64,000 nucleotides of DNA from Bacteroidales bacterium (lineage in GTDB: Bacteria; Bacteroidota; Bacteroidia; Bacteroidales; JAAYJT01): positions 62,001 through 126,000 of the forward strand of contig JACZJK010000043.1 in the NCBI GenBank assembly GCA_014860575.1, written 5' to 3'. Below the pieces are notes generated by a model. It saw nothing but the letters and a program-made list of their open reading frames with translations. It was not told the origin of the DNA and ran no database searches. The number at the start of each line of letters is the position of its first letter. Within the stretch, counting starts at the first letter, position 1. Both the position numbers and the translations under genes were made by a program. Shown one piece after another: positions 1 to 8,451 of the stretch.

Positions 1-358
1 TTAAGAATCTGTTTTTTAGCACTTTTGGATATTCGCAAATTCCCGGCGAAATTACTCAATAAAGTTGAATTATTTTCATCTTACACATAGCGTAAGCTTA
101 TTTGTAAGCATTATAAATTACCTCTTTTTCAGGAGTCAGCCGGGCAAGCATTCCAGAGGATTAATCCAGGCAAAATAGCTGATTGCTATTTGTGCATTAT
201 CTGCCATACACGATTATCCGTAAATACATTTTCTATGAGATTAATCAGGCCTCTTTGGATGGAAACCAAAAAATGATGAACAATTCCAGCCGAAGATTGT
301 ATATTTGTCAGCAATTAGAAACTAATAATCATCCGTCACTAACCTCAAAGCAAAAGAT
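1..358. other. Intergenic region at left edge, no gene seen
   Basis: I see no convincing coding frame in this AT-rich stretch. The only recognisable signal is a TAnnTTTG box near its right end, listed separately. The gene upstream, if any, lies outside the window. Confidence 0.6.
300..307 (+). promoter_or_regulatory. Candidate -7 box of a Bacteroidota promoter
   Basis: TATATTTG matches the Bacteroidota -7 consensus TAnnTTTG exactly and lies 51 nt before the ATG of the dihydroorotate-dehydrogenase-like gene. No TTG-type -33 element is present at the usual 19-21 nt spacing, so this is a weak call. Confidence 0.35.
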
Positions 359-1372
359 ATGACAAACCTGAATACTACTTACCTCGGACTTAATCTTAAG
401 AACCCTGTTATCGCTGGAAGTTCGAACCTCAGCACCGATCCGTCGGTACTTAAAAGGATTGAAGATAGCGGTGCAGCTGCCATTGTGTACAAATCGCTTT
501 TTGAAGAGCAAATCCAATTAGAACGATACCAGATGGAAGAAGATCTTGGCGAGTACAATGAACGCCATGCTGAAATGATCAGTATTTTCCCGAGTATTGA
601 ACATGCCGGCCCCCAAGCCCATCTCGAAAATCTCAGAAAAGCGAAAGCAAGCCTAGAGATTCCATTGATAGCCAGCTTGAATGCAGTGTACAAAGAATCA
701 TGGGTTGATTATGCACAACTCATTGAACAAACAGGTGTTGATGCCCTCGAACTGAACTTTTTTGCGATCCCAACAAAGTTCACCAATGATGGGAAATCAA
801 TAGAGGAAGAACAACTTGACATTATCAAAGCTATAAAAGGCAAACTAAAGATTCCTGTAAGCGTTAAGCTCAGCCCTTTTTACACCAATCCGCTGCATTT
901 TATTAAACAGATTGATGATTTGGGTGTAAACGGCCTGGTAGTTTTTAACAAGCTTTTTCAACCCGAAATTAATGTGGATGAAGAAAAGCATATTACTCCC
1001 TGGAACCTGAGCGATGCCAATGACAAGCGTTTGCCGTTGCGTTTTACAGGTTTGCTCTACAATAAAGTGAATGCCAATATTTGCAGTAGTACAGGAGTGT
1101 TTGAAGGAAAAGACATTGCTGCTATGATCCTTGCCGGGGCTGATGCCGTACAGGTGGTCAGCGTCTTATATCGTCATAAGCCTGAACATATTGCGAAAAT
1201 GCTCAGCGATTTACAAGCCTGGATGGAGGCAAAAGGCTACGATAGTCTGAAGGCTTTCCAGGGCAAATTGTCGGCTGCTACGCTCAATGATCCTTTTGTT
1301 TACAAACGCGCTCAGTATGTGGATGCGCTGCTGAATTCCGATGATTTACTTAAAAGGGCCCGGCTTTCATAA
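359..1372 (+). CDS. Dihydroorotate dehydrogenase-like FMN protein
   Basis: This 337-residue protein has the TIM-barrel layout of class 1 dihydroorotate dehydrogenases. The N-terminus reads LGLNLKNPVIAGSS, a VKLSPFY strand lies mid-protein, and the phosphate-binding end has STGVFEGKDIAAMILAGADA. The active-site loop is altered. Class 1A enzymes carry N-x-S-C-P-N with a catalytic Cys, but here residues 133-139 read NFFAIPT, so Ala136 replaces the Cys and Thr139 replaces a substrate-binding Asn. I therefore infer an FMN-binding paralogue that probably does not make orotate. It is monocistronic here, with a terminator directly after the stop and a convergent neighbour. Confidence 0.85.
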   Translation: MTNLNTTYLGLNLKNPVIAGSSNLSTDPSVLKRIEDSGAAAIVYKSLFEEQIQLERYQMEEDLGEYNERHAEMISIFPSIEHAGPQAHLENLRKAKASLEIPLIASLNAVYKESWVDYAQLIEQTGVDALELNFFAIPTKFTNDGKSIEEEQLDIIKAIKGKLKIPVSVKLSPFYTNPLHFIKQIDDLGVNGLVVFNKLFQPEINVDEEKHITPWNLSDANDKRLPLRFTGLLYNKVNANICSSTGVFEGKDIAAMILAGADAVQVVSVLYRHKPEHIAKMLSDLQAWMEAKGYDSLKAFQGKLSAATLNDPFVYKRAQYVDALLNSDDLLKRARLS

Positions 1373-1394
1373 GAACTTGAATCTGATACTTGTA

Positions 1395-1427
1395 AACCCG
1401 CTGGTTATATACTGGTGGGTTTTTTTA
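1395..1427 (+). terminator. Rho-independent terminator
   Basis: An AACCC...GGGTT stem with extra wobble pairs is followed by seven T residues, 23 nt after the stop of the dihydroorotate-dehydrogenase-like gene. It separates that gene from the convergent ferredoxin gene. Confidence 0.65.
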
Positions 1428-2990
1428 TTAAAATGGGAAATCATCTTCCGGTTTTGGTGCTGCAAGCTGTTCCAGAACCTCAGGTTTGTCAGCGATTTGA
1501 TGAACTTTATTTCCATCCACATAAATGGCTTTGAAGGGTTTGGTCGGACAAGCATATTCACACGCGCCACAACCAATACAAATCTCGGGCTTGACTTCTG
1601 GAATCAGCAATACCTTCCGCCAGGGAACCATAATCACAGCCTTGGTAGGGCAATGCTCCGAACAGGCACCGCAGTCGGTGAGATCGGTTCGCACGATACA
1701 ATTGCGGCGGATAAATACAACCTTCCCTATCTGCTCAACGTGTTTTTGTTCCAGTGTTAACGGCAAAATTGCACCGGTCGGACATGCTTCGCCGCATAAA
1801 GTGCAATCGAAGTTACAGAAGCTCGTATGGTAATCCATTCGTGGTTGCAGAAATCCTTTCAGCCCATATTCAAAAAGGGAGGGTTGTAGTACTTGCTTTG
1901 GACATACACTCACGCAAAGGTGGCAGGCAATACATTTTGAAACAAAGTGGTCAAGACTTTTTGATCCCGGTGGCGAAACGGGAAAGTTTTTCTCTTCAGG
2001 TATTGTTGTAGGATTCTCATGCTGTGGTTGATCTATAGTGTTTGCAAGGCCGGCAGTGGCAATCACCAGTGAAGCCGAACTGCCCAGAAATTGCCTCCTT
2101 GAAGAATTGTGCGAAGCATCTGAAGTAATTGGAAGCCCAATGCTATATAACACCCCATTTGATTTACAGGCTGTCAGGCAGTTATAACAACCTACGCAGC
2201 GGGACATGTCAACTGATTTCTCTTTGGTGTTGATGCAGCCCGCTTTACAAACCTGCTGGCACAATCCACATGAGTTGCAAAGTTGCTGATCAAGCCTGAT
2301 TTTGTAGAGCGAGAATTTTGATAATAAACCCAGAAATGTTCCTACCGGACAAACCGTATTGCAATACTGCCGGCCATAAGCGGCAGCCATCCAAACCACC
2401 AGGGTCATTAATGCAACAACTGCTCCTGCTGATGCCCAACTATACGCACGAAATTCAATCGGGTTCAGCCAATAATTATTAATGCTGAAAAGCAGGGAGG
2501 ATATACCATTGTTTATATAGATATACACTGGCCTGACTGCATGGGTCATAAAACGGCCAAAAACACTGAATGGATCAAGCCAGCCTAAAATGATTATAAA
2601 TCCTGAAAATGACGCAGCAACAACTACTATAAGAAGACTATAACGAAGTATATTCCTGGCCTTTAAAAACCTGAACCTGCGTTTCTTTTTCCGGAACAAA
2701 TTTGCGATTCTTGTTATTACATCCTGCAGGATGCCCAGTGGGCAGATGAAACTACAATAAATCCGGCCAAAAAGTAAGGTAAGAATTATCACAACCAGAA
2801 TGCCCAGTGCCATCCATCCAATGACGGTTGTAGCCTGAATAACAGAAGGAACCAATTGCAGAAACAAAAAGGATTCCCTGAACCAGACCGGGAAGGTTTC
2901 TTTGGTATCTAAAAAGATAAAGGAAAGAGAAAGCAGAAACACTATTGAAACAAAGACCCTTAATTTCTTAAGATTGTGTGGTTTGAACAT
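1428..2990 (-). CDS. Membrane polyferredoxin, NapH/NapG-like fusion
   Basis: This 520-residue protein is a NapH/NosR-type integral membrane iron-sulfur protein joined to a NapG-like polyferredoxin. The N-terminal part has about four transmembrane segments and two C-x3-C-P motifs (Cys79/Cys83 and Cys210/Cys214) typical of NapH/CcoG/RdxA proteins. Two 4Fe-4S ferredoxin motifs follow (Cys238-248 and Cys265-275). After an internal SSRRQFLGSS motif (about 297-305) and a short hydrophobic stretch, four more cysteine clusters fill the C-terminal half. It starts 3 nt after the DUF362 gene, so the two form an operon. Inferred role: quinol-linked electron transfer across the membrane. The acceptor is unknown, and no nap or nos genes are nearby. 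Confidence 0.85.
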   Translation of the reverse strand: MFKPHNLKKLRVFVSIVFLLSLSFIFLDTKETFPVWFRESFLFLQLVPSVIQATTVIGWMALGILVVIILTLLFGRIYCSFICPLGILQDVITRIANLFRKKKRRFRFLKARNILRYSLLIVVVAASFSGFIIILGWLDPFSVFGRFMTHAVRPVYIYINNGISSLLFSINNYWLNPIEFRAYSWASAGAVVALMTLVVWMAAAYGRQYCNTVCPVGTFLGLLSKFSLYKIRLDQQLCNSCGLCQQVCKAGCINTKEKSVDMSRCVGCYNCLTACKSNGVLYSIGLPITSDASHNSSRRQFLGSSASLVIATAGLANTIDQPQHENPTTIPEEKNFPVSPPGSKSLDHFVSKCIACHLCVSVCPKQVLQPSLFEYGLKGFLQPRMDYHTSFCNFDCTLCGEACPTGAILPLTLEQKHVEQIGKVVFIRRNCIVRTDLTDCGACSEHCPTKAVIMVPWRKVLLIPEVKPEICIGCGACEYACPTKPFKAIYVDGNKVHQIADKPEVLEQLAAPKPEDDFPF

Positions 2991-2993
2991 GTT

Positions 2994-3920
2994 TTACATG
3001 CTAATACGGTTGATTGAGAGTTGCTGGAGGTTCATATTCCCGATGCCCATATCATGACCAATTACAATGTGTGGAATTTCATCCGGTTCCGAACCAAAAA
3101 CACGGGTTGCGGCTGCATCAATGGCAACTATATCAGTTGAAACAAGCAGGTTGCGCGTTAATAAAACATCTGCCTCCGACACTCCACGCGGCCCATTACG
3201 GGTTAAAACCCGGTAAGCATCCACAACATTTAGCGTTGGCTTTGAATAAAGGCAAAAATCAGCAATACACTGGTGAAGGTCATTCCTGTGCCAAAACCTG
3301 CGATCCCATACTATTCCCATAAGATTTTTCATAGCAATCGTAACACGTGCTGATGCATGATGCTTGAGTATTGGGACATTAATAAAAACATCTGAATTCA
3401 AAATAGTCTCGTGAACCAGGGCCGTTTTCAGCTTCTCTCCACCAGGTATTTGCACTTCATGATACATTTTTTCAACATTTCCGGGAACCATCTTTCCGCC
3501 GGCACTTTTTACAGCAGTTTCTATTCCGCTATTATTATAACATGCCGTCCAAAGATCGCAAGTGTTATCAAAAACGAAAACATCTTTTGCTCCGGCCTGG
3601 AAACAATGTTCGATAATCCGTTTTACTAAGCCGGGGTGCGTATTTGCAGCTCTTTCGGGGCTCACATCCCAGCCGATATTTGGCTTTACAACAACACTTC
3701 GCCCAGGTTTTACAAACTTACCAATACCACCAAGTGATTCAATTGCCTTGTCGAACATAGCCTCGGGTTCGCCATTGCGCACAGCAACCAGGTCGTATGG
3801 CTTGTCATTGACAGCTGAGGCTTCCATCGCCCATAGCGAAGAAAAACTTCCAAATTTAAAGGCAGTTCCCGCGACCAGGGTAGCAGCCGCTGTTTTTTGC
3901 AAAAAATCTCGTCTTTTCAT
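2994..3920 (-). CDS. DUF362 domain protein with Tat signal
   Basis: This 308-residue protein begins with a twin-arginine signal (MKRRDFLQKTAAATLVAG, mature from about residue 36), so it should be exported folded, usually with a cofactor. The rest is DUF362-like: VVVKPNIGWD, a metal-ligand-like ILKHHASARVTIAMKNLMG segment, and DIVAIDAAATRVFG. DUF362 proteins are often paired with iron-sulfur proteins, and the gene downstream in the same operon, 3 nt away, is a membrane polyferredoxin. I infer a two-component redox module with the DUF362 protein at the outer face of the membrane. The substrate cannot be read from the sequence. Confidence 0.85.
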   Translation of the reverse strand: MKRRDFLQKTAAATLVAGTAFKFGSFSSLWAMEASAVNDKPYDLVAVRNGEPEAMFDKAIESLGGIGKFVKPGRSVVVKPNIGWDVSPERAANTHPGLVKRIIEHCFQAGAKDVFVFDNTCDLWTACYNNSGIETAVKSAGGKMVPGNVEKMYHEVQIPGGEKLKTALVHETILNSDVFINVPILKHHASARVTIAMKNLMGIVWDRRFWHRNDLHQCIADFCLYSKPTLNVVDAYRVLTRNGPRGVSEADVLLTRNLLVSTDIVAIDAAATRVFGSEPDEIPHIVIGHDMGIGNMNLQQLSINRISM

Positions 3921-4079
3921 ATTACAAGCTTCAGATGGTTCAAGCTATTACAGGAATCTGGCAATATTGCCTTGCTAAAAATTTTGCTGTAAAGATACTC
4001 AAAGTATAAAAAACATTGCCGCCATGTATGAAGAATCAGACAATAAAAAAGAAAAAAACGGCTGTAAACAGAAAAAAAT

Positions 4080-4087
4080 TAAATTTG
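4080..4087 (+). promoter_or_regulatory. Candidate -7 box for the small membrane protein gene
   Basis: TAAATTTG is an exact TAnnTTTG match, 37 nt before the ATG at 4125. No clear -33 TTG is present. Confidence 0.4.
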
Positions 4088-4124
4088 CAACTGACCGCTG
4101 CTTAATCTTAAAACTGTCAGAATA

Positions 4125-4637
4125 ATGAGCACAACTATCGTTTCCACTTCCGCACTGCGTTTACGCACCATTCTAATTGATGTAGCTGCACTGGCTTTTG
4201 TTTTCTTTCTACCGGCGCTTTCCCACATGCTTGCAGTTCCGATCTACCTGATTGAACCTATGCGCATCATGCTAATACTGGCAATTGCTCACACCACGAA
4301 GCGTAACGCATATCTGCTTGCCTTAACGCTCCCACTCTTTTCATTTGCGATCTCAGCACACCCTGTTTTCCTAAAGTCGCTTTTAATCTCGCTGGAGCTG
4401 GTTTTGAACGTCTGGCTATTTTTTGCACTGGGCAAAGTAATCCGCAATCAGTTTGCTGCAATGGCTGTTGCAATCATTGGCAGCAAAGTCTTTTATTATG
4501 CACTTAAATTTGGTATGCTAAGCTTTGCCATGATCCAGGGTGGGTTGATCTCAACACCGATTTATCTCCAACTCATTACCACAGCGATTTTCAGCGCTTA
4601 TGTTTTCCTCATACTGCGAAAACAAAAGGCTTTATAA
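4125..4637 (+). CDS. Hydrophobic membrane protein, possibly ECF S-component-like
   Basis: This 170-residue protein is almost entirely hydrophobic, with five or six predicted membrane helices and no long soluble loop. The size, helix spacing and short arginine-bearing loops resemble substrate-binding S components of ECF vitamin transporters, but I see no diagnostic motif and no ECF T or A subunits nearby, so this is a suggestion only. It is transcribed divergently from the Tat-DUF362/polyferredoxin operon across a 204-nt gap. A functional link is possible but not shown. Confidence 0.7.
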   Translation: MSTTIVSTSALRLRTILIDVAALAFVFFLPALSHMLAVPIYLIEPMRIMLILAIAHTTKRNAYLLALTLPLFSFAISAHPVFLKSLLISLELVLNVWLFFALGKVIRNQFAAMAVAIIGSKVFYYALKFGMLSFAMIQGGLISTPIYLQLITTAIFSAYVFLILRKQKAL

Positions 4638-5115
4638 AGGCTAAAGTATTGCAAAGATGCACTGAGGGCAGGCGCTTCCGGCTCAAAAAATGTTAGCAGG
4701 ATCTTTCTTAAATTAAGAGATGAAAACTCGCCTCATCTTGTGAAGCTGGACTTTAGTTCAGTGATCATGAAATCCAACCAACTACCTGGAGAGCCCGCAG
4801 GATCGGTACATTTCACCTTTTCATATCCATGTTTCGTTCCTGCGGAACCCATTCCTTAGTGGTTATTACTCGGCCTCCTACTGAAGTCTGGCGTTACAGG
4901 ATTTTCTTTTTTCCGGAACTCAGTGCGTCGAGATTTTTCGTGCCAACGAAACTCAATATTAGCATCGCAAGGAAAACAATACTCCCCTGTGATTGAGAAA
5001 CTGAATGCAGTAAAGTAAAAAAAAGTGTTCTTTAAAAAACCCCGCCGTTGTTGCCTCAACGACGGGGAAAATCAAACCAAAAATCAAACCAATTCAATCA
5101 GAATAAAATATCTTA
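4638..5115. other. 478-nt gap with no supported gene
   Basis: No frame here looks coding. The right end holds the terminator of the sigma-factor operon (5034-5067) and short ATCAAACC direct repeats near 5072-5092. The remainder has no feature I can name. Confidence 0.6.
5034..5067 (-). terminator. Rho-independent terminator of the sigma/TPR operon
   Basis: An 11-bp GC-rich stem (5040-5050 with 5057-5067, one mismatch, 6-nt loop) is followed on the minus strand by six T residues. It lies about 50 nt after the stop of the TPR membrane gene. Confidence 0.85.
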
Positions 5116-5871
5116 TTAGTTCCTCTTAGTCAGTTTAGTATAAATATCCTCAGCCTGTGCATGATAGTAATTTCCAGAATCACGCAGAATGTTATCAAAT
5201 GCACTTATTGCTTTCTCGGTTTCATTAATTCTCAGATAGGTTAAGCCCAGGAACCAACTTGCATGTTCAGTATACAGGTTGTCTTCACCTTCAAGTATTT
5301 TCTTGAATGCAACAATAGCATCGTTGTAGTATTGAGTTTCGATGTAGGCAATGCCACTGTAAAACCTGATCACAATGTTTTTTTCATCTTCGCGCAAGAT
5401 AGCCTCAAACAGCCGCGCGGCTTCTGAAAACTCTTTTTGCTGGTACTTTATAAGAGCATCAAGAAGTTGATTATCAGCCGAACGGGATACGTTGAGAACT
5501 TTTTCGGTATTGTAGTACATACTGAATAAGCGCTCATTGCTATAATCTTTTGGTATTATGAGGTAAAGCATTCCGGAAATCATTATCAGCAATGTAATAC
5601 TGGCCGCAGCGTAATACCAGCGCCTGTTAAAATCACGCAGGGAGAATATTTTAGTTGACGACGAAGATTTACGGTCATGAATTTCCCGCAATTGATTTCT
5701 GAAAGATAATATATCTTCATCTTCATTGATCATTTCATCAATTTCTAGTGAGAGGTTAAACTCTTTCGATAACTGTGTATTGAGCTTTAGTTCAAGTTCA
5801 AAACTCTGAATTTCTTCCGGCAACATTTCACCGGCCAAATAATTTTCTATTTTTCTCGAATGGTTTGTCAT
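5116..5871 (-). CDS. Single-pass membrane protein with periplasmic TPRs, anti-sigma-like position
   Basis: In this 251-residue protein, the first 85 residues are charged and cytoplasmic-looking (KIENYLAGEMLPEEIQSFE resembles the N-terminus of zinc-free anti-sigma regulators). A transmembrane helix spans about 86-106, and at least three tetratricopeptide-like helix pairs follow (about 120-245). The gene starts 11 nt after the ECF sigma gene, so co-transcription is likely, and a terminator follows. I infer a membrane anti-sigma or sensor partner. The N-terminal similarity is to the short FYxGELs/YLxGEM-type opening seen in Bacteroidota anti-sigma-like proteins; there is no ZAS zinc motif. Confidence 0.8.
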   Translation of the reverse strand: MTNHSRKIENYLAGEMLPEEIQSFELELKLNTQLSKEFNLSLEIDEMINEDEDILSFRNQLREIHDRKSSSSTKIFSLRDFNRRWYYAAASITLLIMISGMLYLIIPKDYSNERLFSMYYNTEKVLNVSRSADNQLLDALIKYQQKEFSEAARLFEAILREDEKNIVIRFYSGIAYIETQYYNDAIVAFKKILEGEDNLYTEHASWFLGLTYLRINETEKAISAFDNILRDSGNYYHAQAEDIYTKLTKRN

Positions 5872-5882
5872 GATACTAGGTC

Positions 5883-6461
5883 TTAAAATAAATTTTTATA
5901 TTCTGGATCGTTAACTATTCTACGTTTCAATTCTTCTTTACATCTGTACTTTTTAACCTTCGTGTATTCTTCTGTTTGGTATCCCAGCAAATCAGCAATT
6001 TCTCGGATTGTGGATTTTTTCAGAAACAATTTAAGTATTTGCTGGCATTCCGGATCCAGGTTAAGAAAATGTTTCTGGTAAATCCTAAATTTTTCTTCCT
6101 CATCATCAAAAATTTCAATTAATTCTTCCTCTTGCAATTCAGCTGTTATTGATACTCTCTTGAATACTGATGTGTCTTTCTTTCTTTTCTCAAGCCGCTG
6201 CAACCATAAGTGCTGACAAATACTAAATAAATAAGTCTTAAAAGTGCATTGCAGTGTTAGTCCGTTGTCTTTAACCTTTTTGAACAAGATAACCATTGCA
6301 TCCTGAAAGAGATCCTGCACATCTTCTTTTTCTCCAGAATTTTTAAGAACCAAATTTCTAATGAGTGGATAGCATTCTTCATATACGAATTCTAATACCA
6401 CAGCTTTTCGTAACTTGATCCCTTCCAGGATCTCTTCATCGGAGTATTGCATCTTGTTCAT
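5883..6461 (-). CDS. ECF-type RNA polymerase sigma factor
   Basis: This 192-residue protein is in the size range of group 4 (ECF) sigma factors. Region 2 includes EDVQDLFQDAMVILFKKV (about 47-64), the helix that recognises the -10/-7 element. Region 4 includes REIADLLGYQTEEYTKVKKY (about 154-173), a helix-turn-helix. A charged linker rich in Glu joins them. It heads a two-gene operon with a TPR membrane protein that probably controls its activity. Divergent genes at 7030 and 8452 (dockerin/cohesin-like and CHAT proteins) are plausible targets, but that is inference from position only. Confidence 0.9.
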   Translation of the reverse strand: MNKMQYSDEEILEGIKLRKAVVLEFVYEECYPLIRNLVLKNSGEKEDVQDLFQDAMVILFKKVKDNGLTLQCTFKTYLFSICQHLWLQRLEKRKKDTSVFKRVSITAELQEEELIEIFDDEEEKFRIYQKHFLNLDPECQQILKLFLKKSTIREIADLLGYQTEEYTKVKKYRCKEELKRRIVNDPEYKNLF

Positions 6462-7029
6462 TCCTTTATCCGGATTTTGTTAAAAGGTAACGCGAAATTA
6501 CAATTTTTTTTTTCCTGCCACTGCAATTTATGTTATATTTCATTGATTTAATGCAATTTACAGAGGCGTTTTTTATTAACAATTGGTTTTTGATTACATT
6601 TTAAGGCATCTGTTCAATTCTGCGTAATTCAGAAGCTCCCACGGCGCTATGAACCAATAATATATGGCTAGAATTAAATCTCTTGTTTAACATATTCTTC
6701 ACAAAACATATCAACATTTGAAACATTGGCTATATTTGCATTGGGGAAGTTGCGATGTACAGCATGTTTTTCACACGATTATTACAAGAAATACATTGTT
6801 GACAGTTTATTTCAAATAAATAAATTTATTTTCAGTGGTTATATCTTGCTCTTTATCAAATATTTGCGTCGAGGCATCTTATATTTTACATTTTTTTTAA
6901 TTTTTTTTTGTGTTTTTGTGTTACCTTTTGTCTTTTTTCTGATAAAGGTTTAAAGCTTACACTTGTTTTGCCATCACTAACAGCGTAAGTCAATCCAAAA
7001 AACAAATTGCCAATTCAACATCAGAAGCA
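6462..7029. other. 568-nt AT-rich divergent intergenic region
   Basis: This region separates the sigma operon (leftward) from the dockerin/cohesin-like gene (rightward). It is very AT-rich, with long T runs at 6890-6910. An exact TAnnTTTG box (TATATTTG) lies at 6731-6738, but 291 nt before the next ATG. A hydrophobic 75-codon frame at 6726-6953 is best explained by the T-rich composition. I see no gene here. Confidence 0.6.
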
Positions 7030-8277
7030 ATGAGAAAACTTTACACATTTAAGACCTTAGCCGTTTTGCTGATGAGCTTAATGGCCATGAATCTGTCTTC
7101 ACAGGTTTCCACCCTTTATGGAACAGTAAGCTATCATAATGATGGCATACGGGTTATACCAGATGTAACTGTGTTGCTTTATAACGAAACCGGAAACCTT
7201 GTTGCAACTACTATCACAAATGCAGATGGTTATTATGAATTTCCGGATCTTCCCTATGGTTTATATACATTAACAGGAACTTGCGATCTGCCTGCCGGTG
7301 GTGTTTCAGTTGTCAGCGCACTAAAAGTTTTGAAACACATTAACGGACAACAGTTGTTAAATCCTATCCAGCAATTGGCTGCTGACGTAAACAATGACGG
7401 TCAAATTACCGGTTTTGATTTCTCTAACATACTAGTAAGTTATTTGGTTCATGGAAACCCATTTCCCGCCGGAGAATGGATTTTTGAAGAAGTTACTGCT
7501 ATAGTAGATGGAATGAAAAGCGCTGGCAGTGAAAAAGGGATTGGCGGCACAAGTACGGGCGATACCGGCGGAGCTTTTGATCCAGGTATTTCCAATTCAC
7601 CAATAGCTTATTTCGCATCAATTGAAAACCTTGAGGCTTTGCATAATGAAGAATTAAGTATCGCAATTAAAATGGATGAACTCACTGAGTTAACTGGAAT
7701 GCATCTTTCTATCAGCTATCCGGGACATTTGATAGAAGTGCTGGGCATCGAATCTGCCATCAGTGAATTTGATTATGTAATACATCCGGACAGGATAATT
7801 TTAAGCGCTGCCAATTCCAACGTCAAATCACAAATCTTAAACAAAGGCGAAGAGATTATCACTTTGAGAGTTCGTACATCAGCTAGCTTCTTAAAACAGG
7901 ATGAAATTGCTTTTAGCATAGGCGAAGAAAGTCATTTTGCAGGTGCAACTGCTGAAATGATCTCTCCAAAAATCACTTTGCCGGTTATTAATTACAAAAA
8001 AGACAGGAGCGAGTTGATGGCCAATTATCCTAATCCTTTTTCAATCCAAACATCTGTCAATTACAGGGTTGCCAACCCATCCCTTGTGAACCTGGCGGTG
8101 TATGGCATGGATGGCAAACTCATCACTATCCTGGTAAACGAATTTCAGGCTGAAGGTATTTACCAGGTAACGTACAAAAAAGAAGCATTAGCTTCCGGAA
8201 CATATTTCCTTCGCATGTACACCGAAGGTTTTAATCCGGTTCAAGATACCCGCGTCATGATCATAACTTCTGATTAA
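7030..8277 (+). CDS. T9SS-sorted secreted protein with dockerin-like and cohesin-like modules
   Basis: This 415-residue protein has a Sec signal peptide (residues 1-25, ending MNLSSQ). A carboxypeptidase-regulatory/SdrD-like beta domain spans about 29-85 (ending in DGYYEFPDLPYGLYTL). A dockerin-like segment spans about 96-140 with one clear calcium loop, DVNNDGQITGFD (Asp119, Asn121, Asp123, Asp130). A cohesin-like beta region covers about 185-312, and the last 80 residues are a T9SS sorting domain (NYPNPF at about 336, GTYFLRM near the end). Dockerin and cohesin-like modules in one chain suggest self-association or surface assembly. A strong terminator follows, so the CHAT gene downstream is probably transcribed separately. 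Confidence 0.85.
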   Translation: MRKLYTFKTLAVLLMSLMAMNLSSQVSTLYGTVSYHNDGIRVIPDVTVLLYNETGNLVATTITNADGYYEFPDLPYGLYTLTGTCDLPAGGVSVVSALKVLKHINGQQLLNPIQQLAADVNNDGQITGFDFSNILVSYLVHGNPFPAGEWIFEEVTAIVDGMKSAGSEKGIGGTSTGDTGGAFDPGISNSPIAYFASIENLEALHNEELSIAIKMDELTELTGMHLSISYPGHLIEVLGIESAISEFDYVIHPDRIILSAANSNVKSQILNKGEEIITLRVRTSASFLKQDEIAFSIGEESHFAGATAEMISPKITLPVINYKKDRSELMANYPNPFSIQTSVNYRVANPSLVNLAVYGMDGKLITILVNEFQAEGIYQVTYKKEALASGTYFLRMYTEGFNPVQDTRVMIITSD

Positions 8278-8301
8278 TCGATCCGTTCCCCCCGACGCAG
8301 T

Positions 8302-8335
8302 AAGGGCGCCCCGACCGGCGCCCTTTATTTTTTTT
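8302..8335 (+). terminator. Rho-independent terminator
   Basis: A perfect 9-bp stem AAGGGCGCC/GGCGCCCTT with a 6-nt loop is followed by TATTTTTTTT, 25 nt after the stop of the T9SS protein. This is a very strong intrinsic terminator. Confidence 0.95.
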
Positions 8336-8451
8336 ATGCATTTTACTTTTTCATCCTGATTGCCTTGCTGCAAAGAATTTTGTATTGTTAAACTAAACAT
8401 CAAATTTTTTTTACACCTTTGCACAAATCCTGCATCTATTAATAGTTTCTG

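Noticed and set aside
359-1372. Assigning pyrD to the dihydroorotate-dehydrogenase-like gene
   Set aside because: The catalytic Cys and a substrate Asn are missing.
4856-5059. 67-codon minus-strand frame after the sigma operon
   Set aside because: It begins inside the terminator hairpin of the upstream operon and has no recognisable sequence pattern.
6726-6953. 75-codon hydrophobic open frame in the sigma/dockerin intergenic region
   Set aside because: Its hydrophobicity follows from long T runs in an AT-rich spacer; there is no family resemblance, and the exact -7-like box at 6731 overlaps its start.
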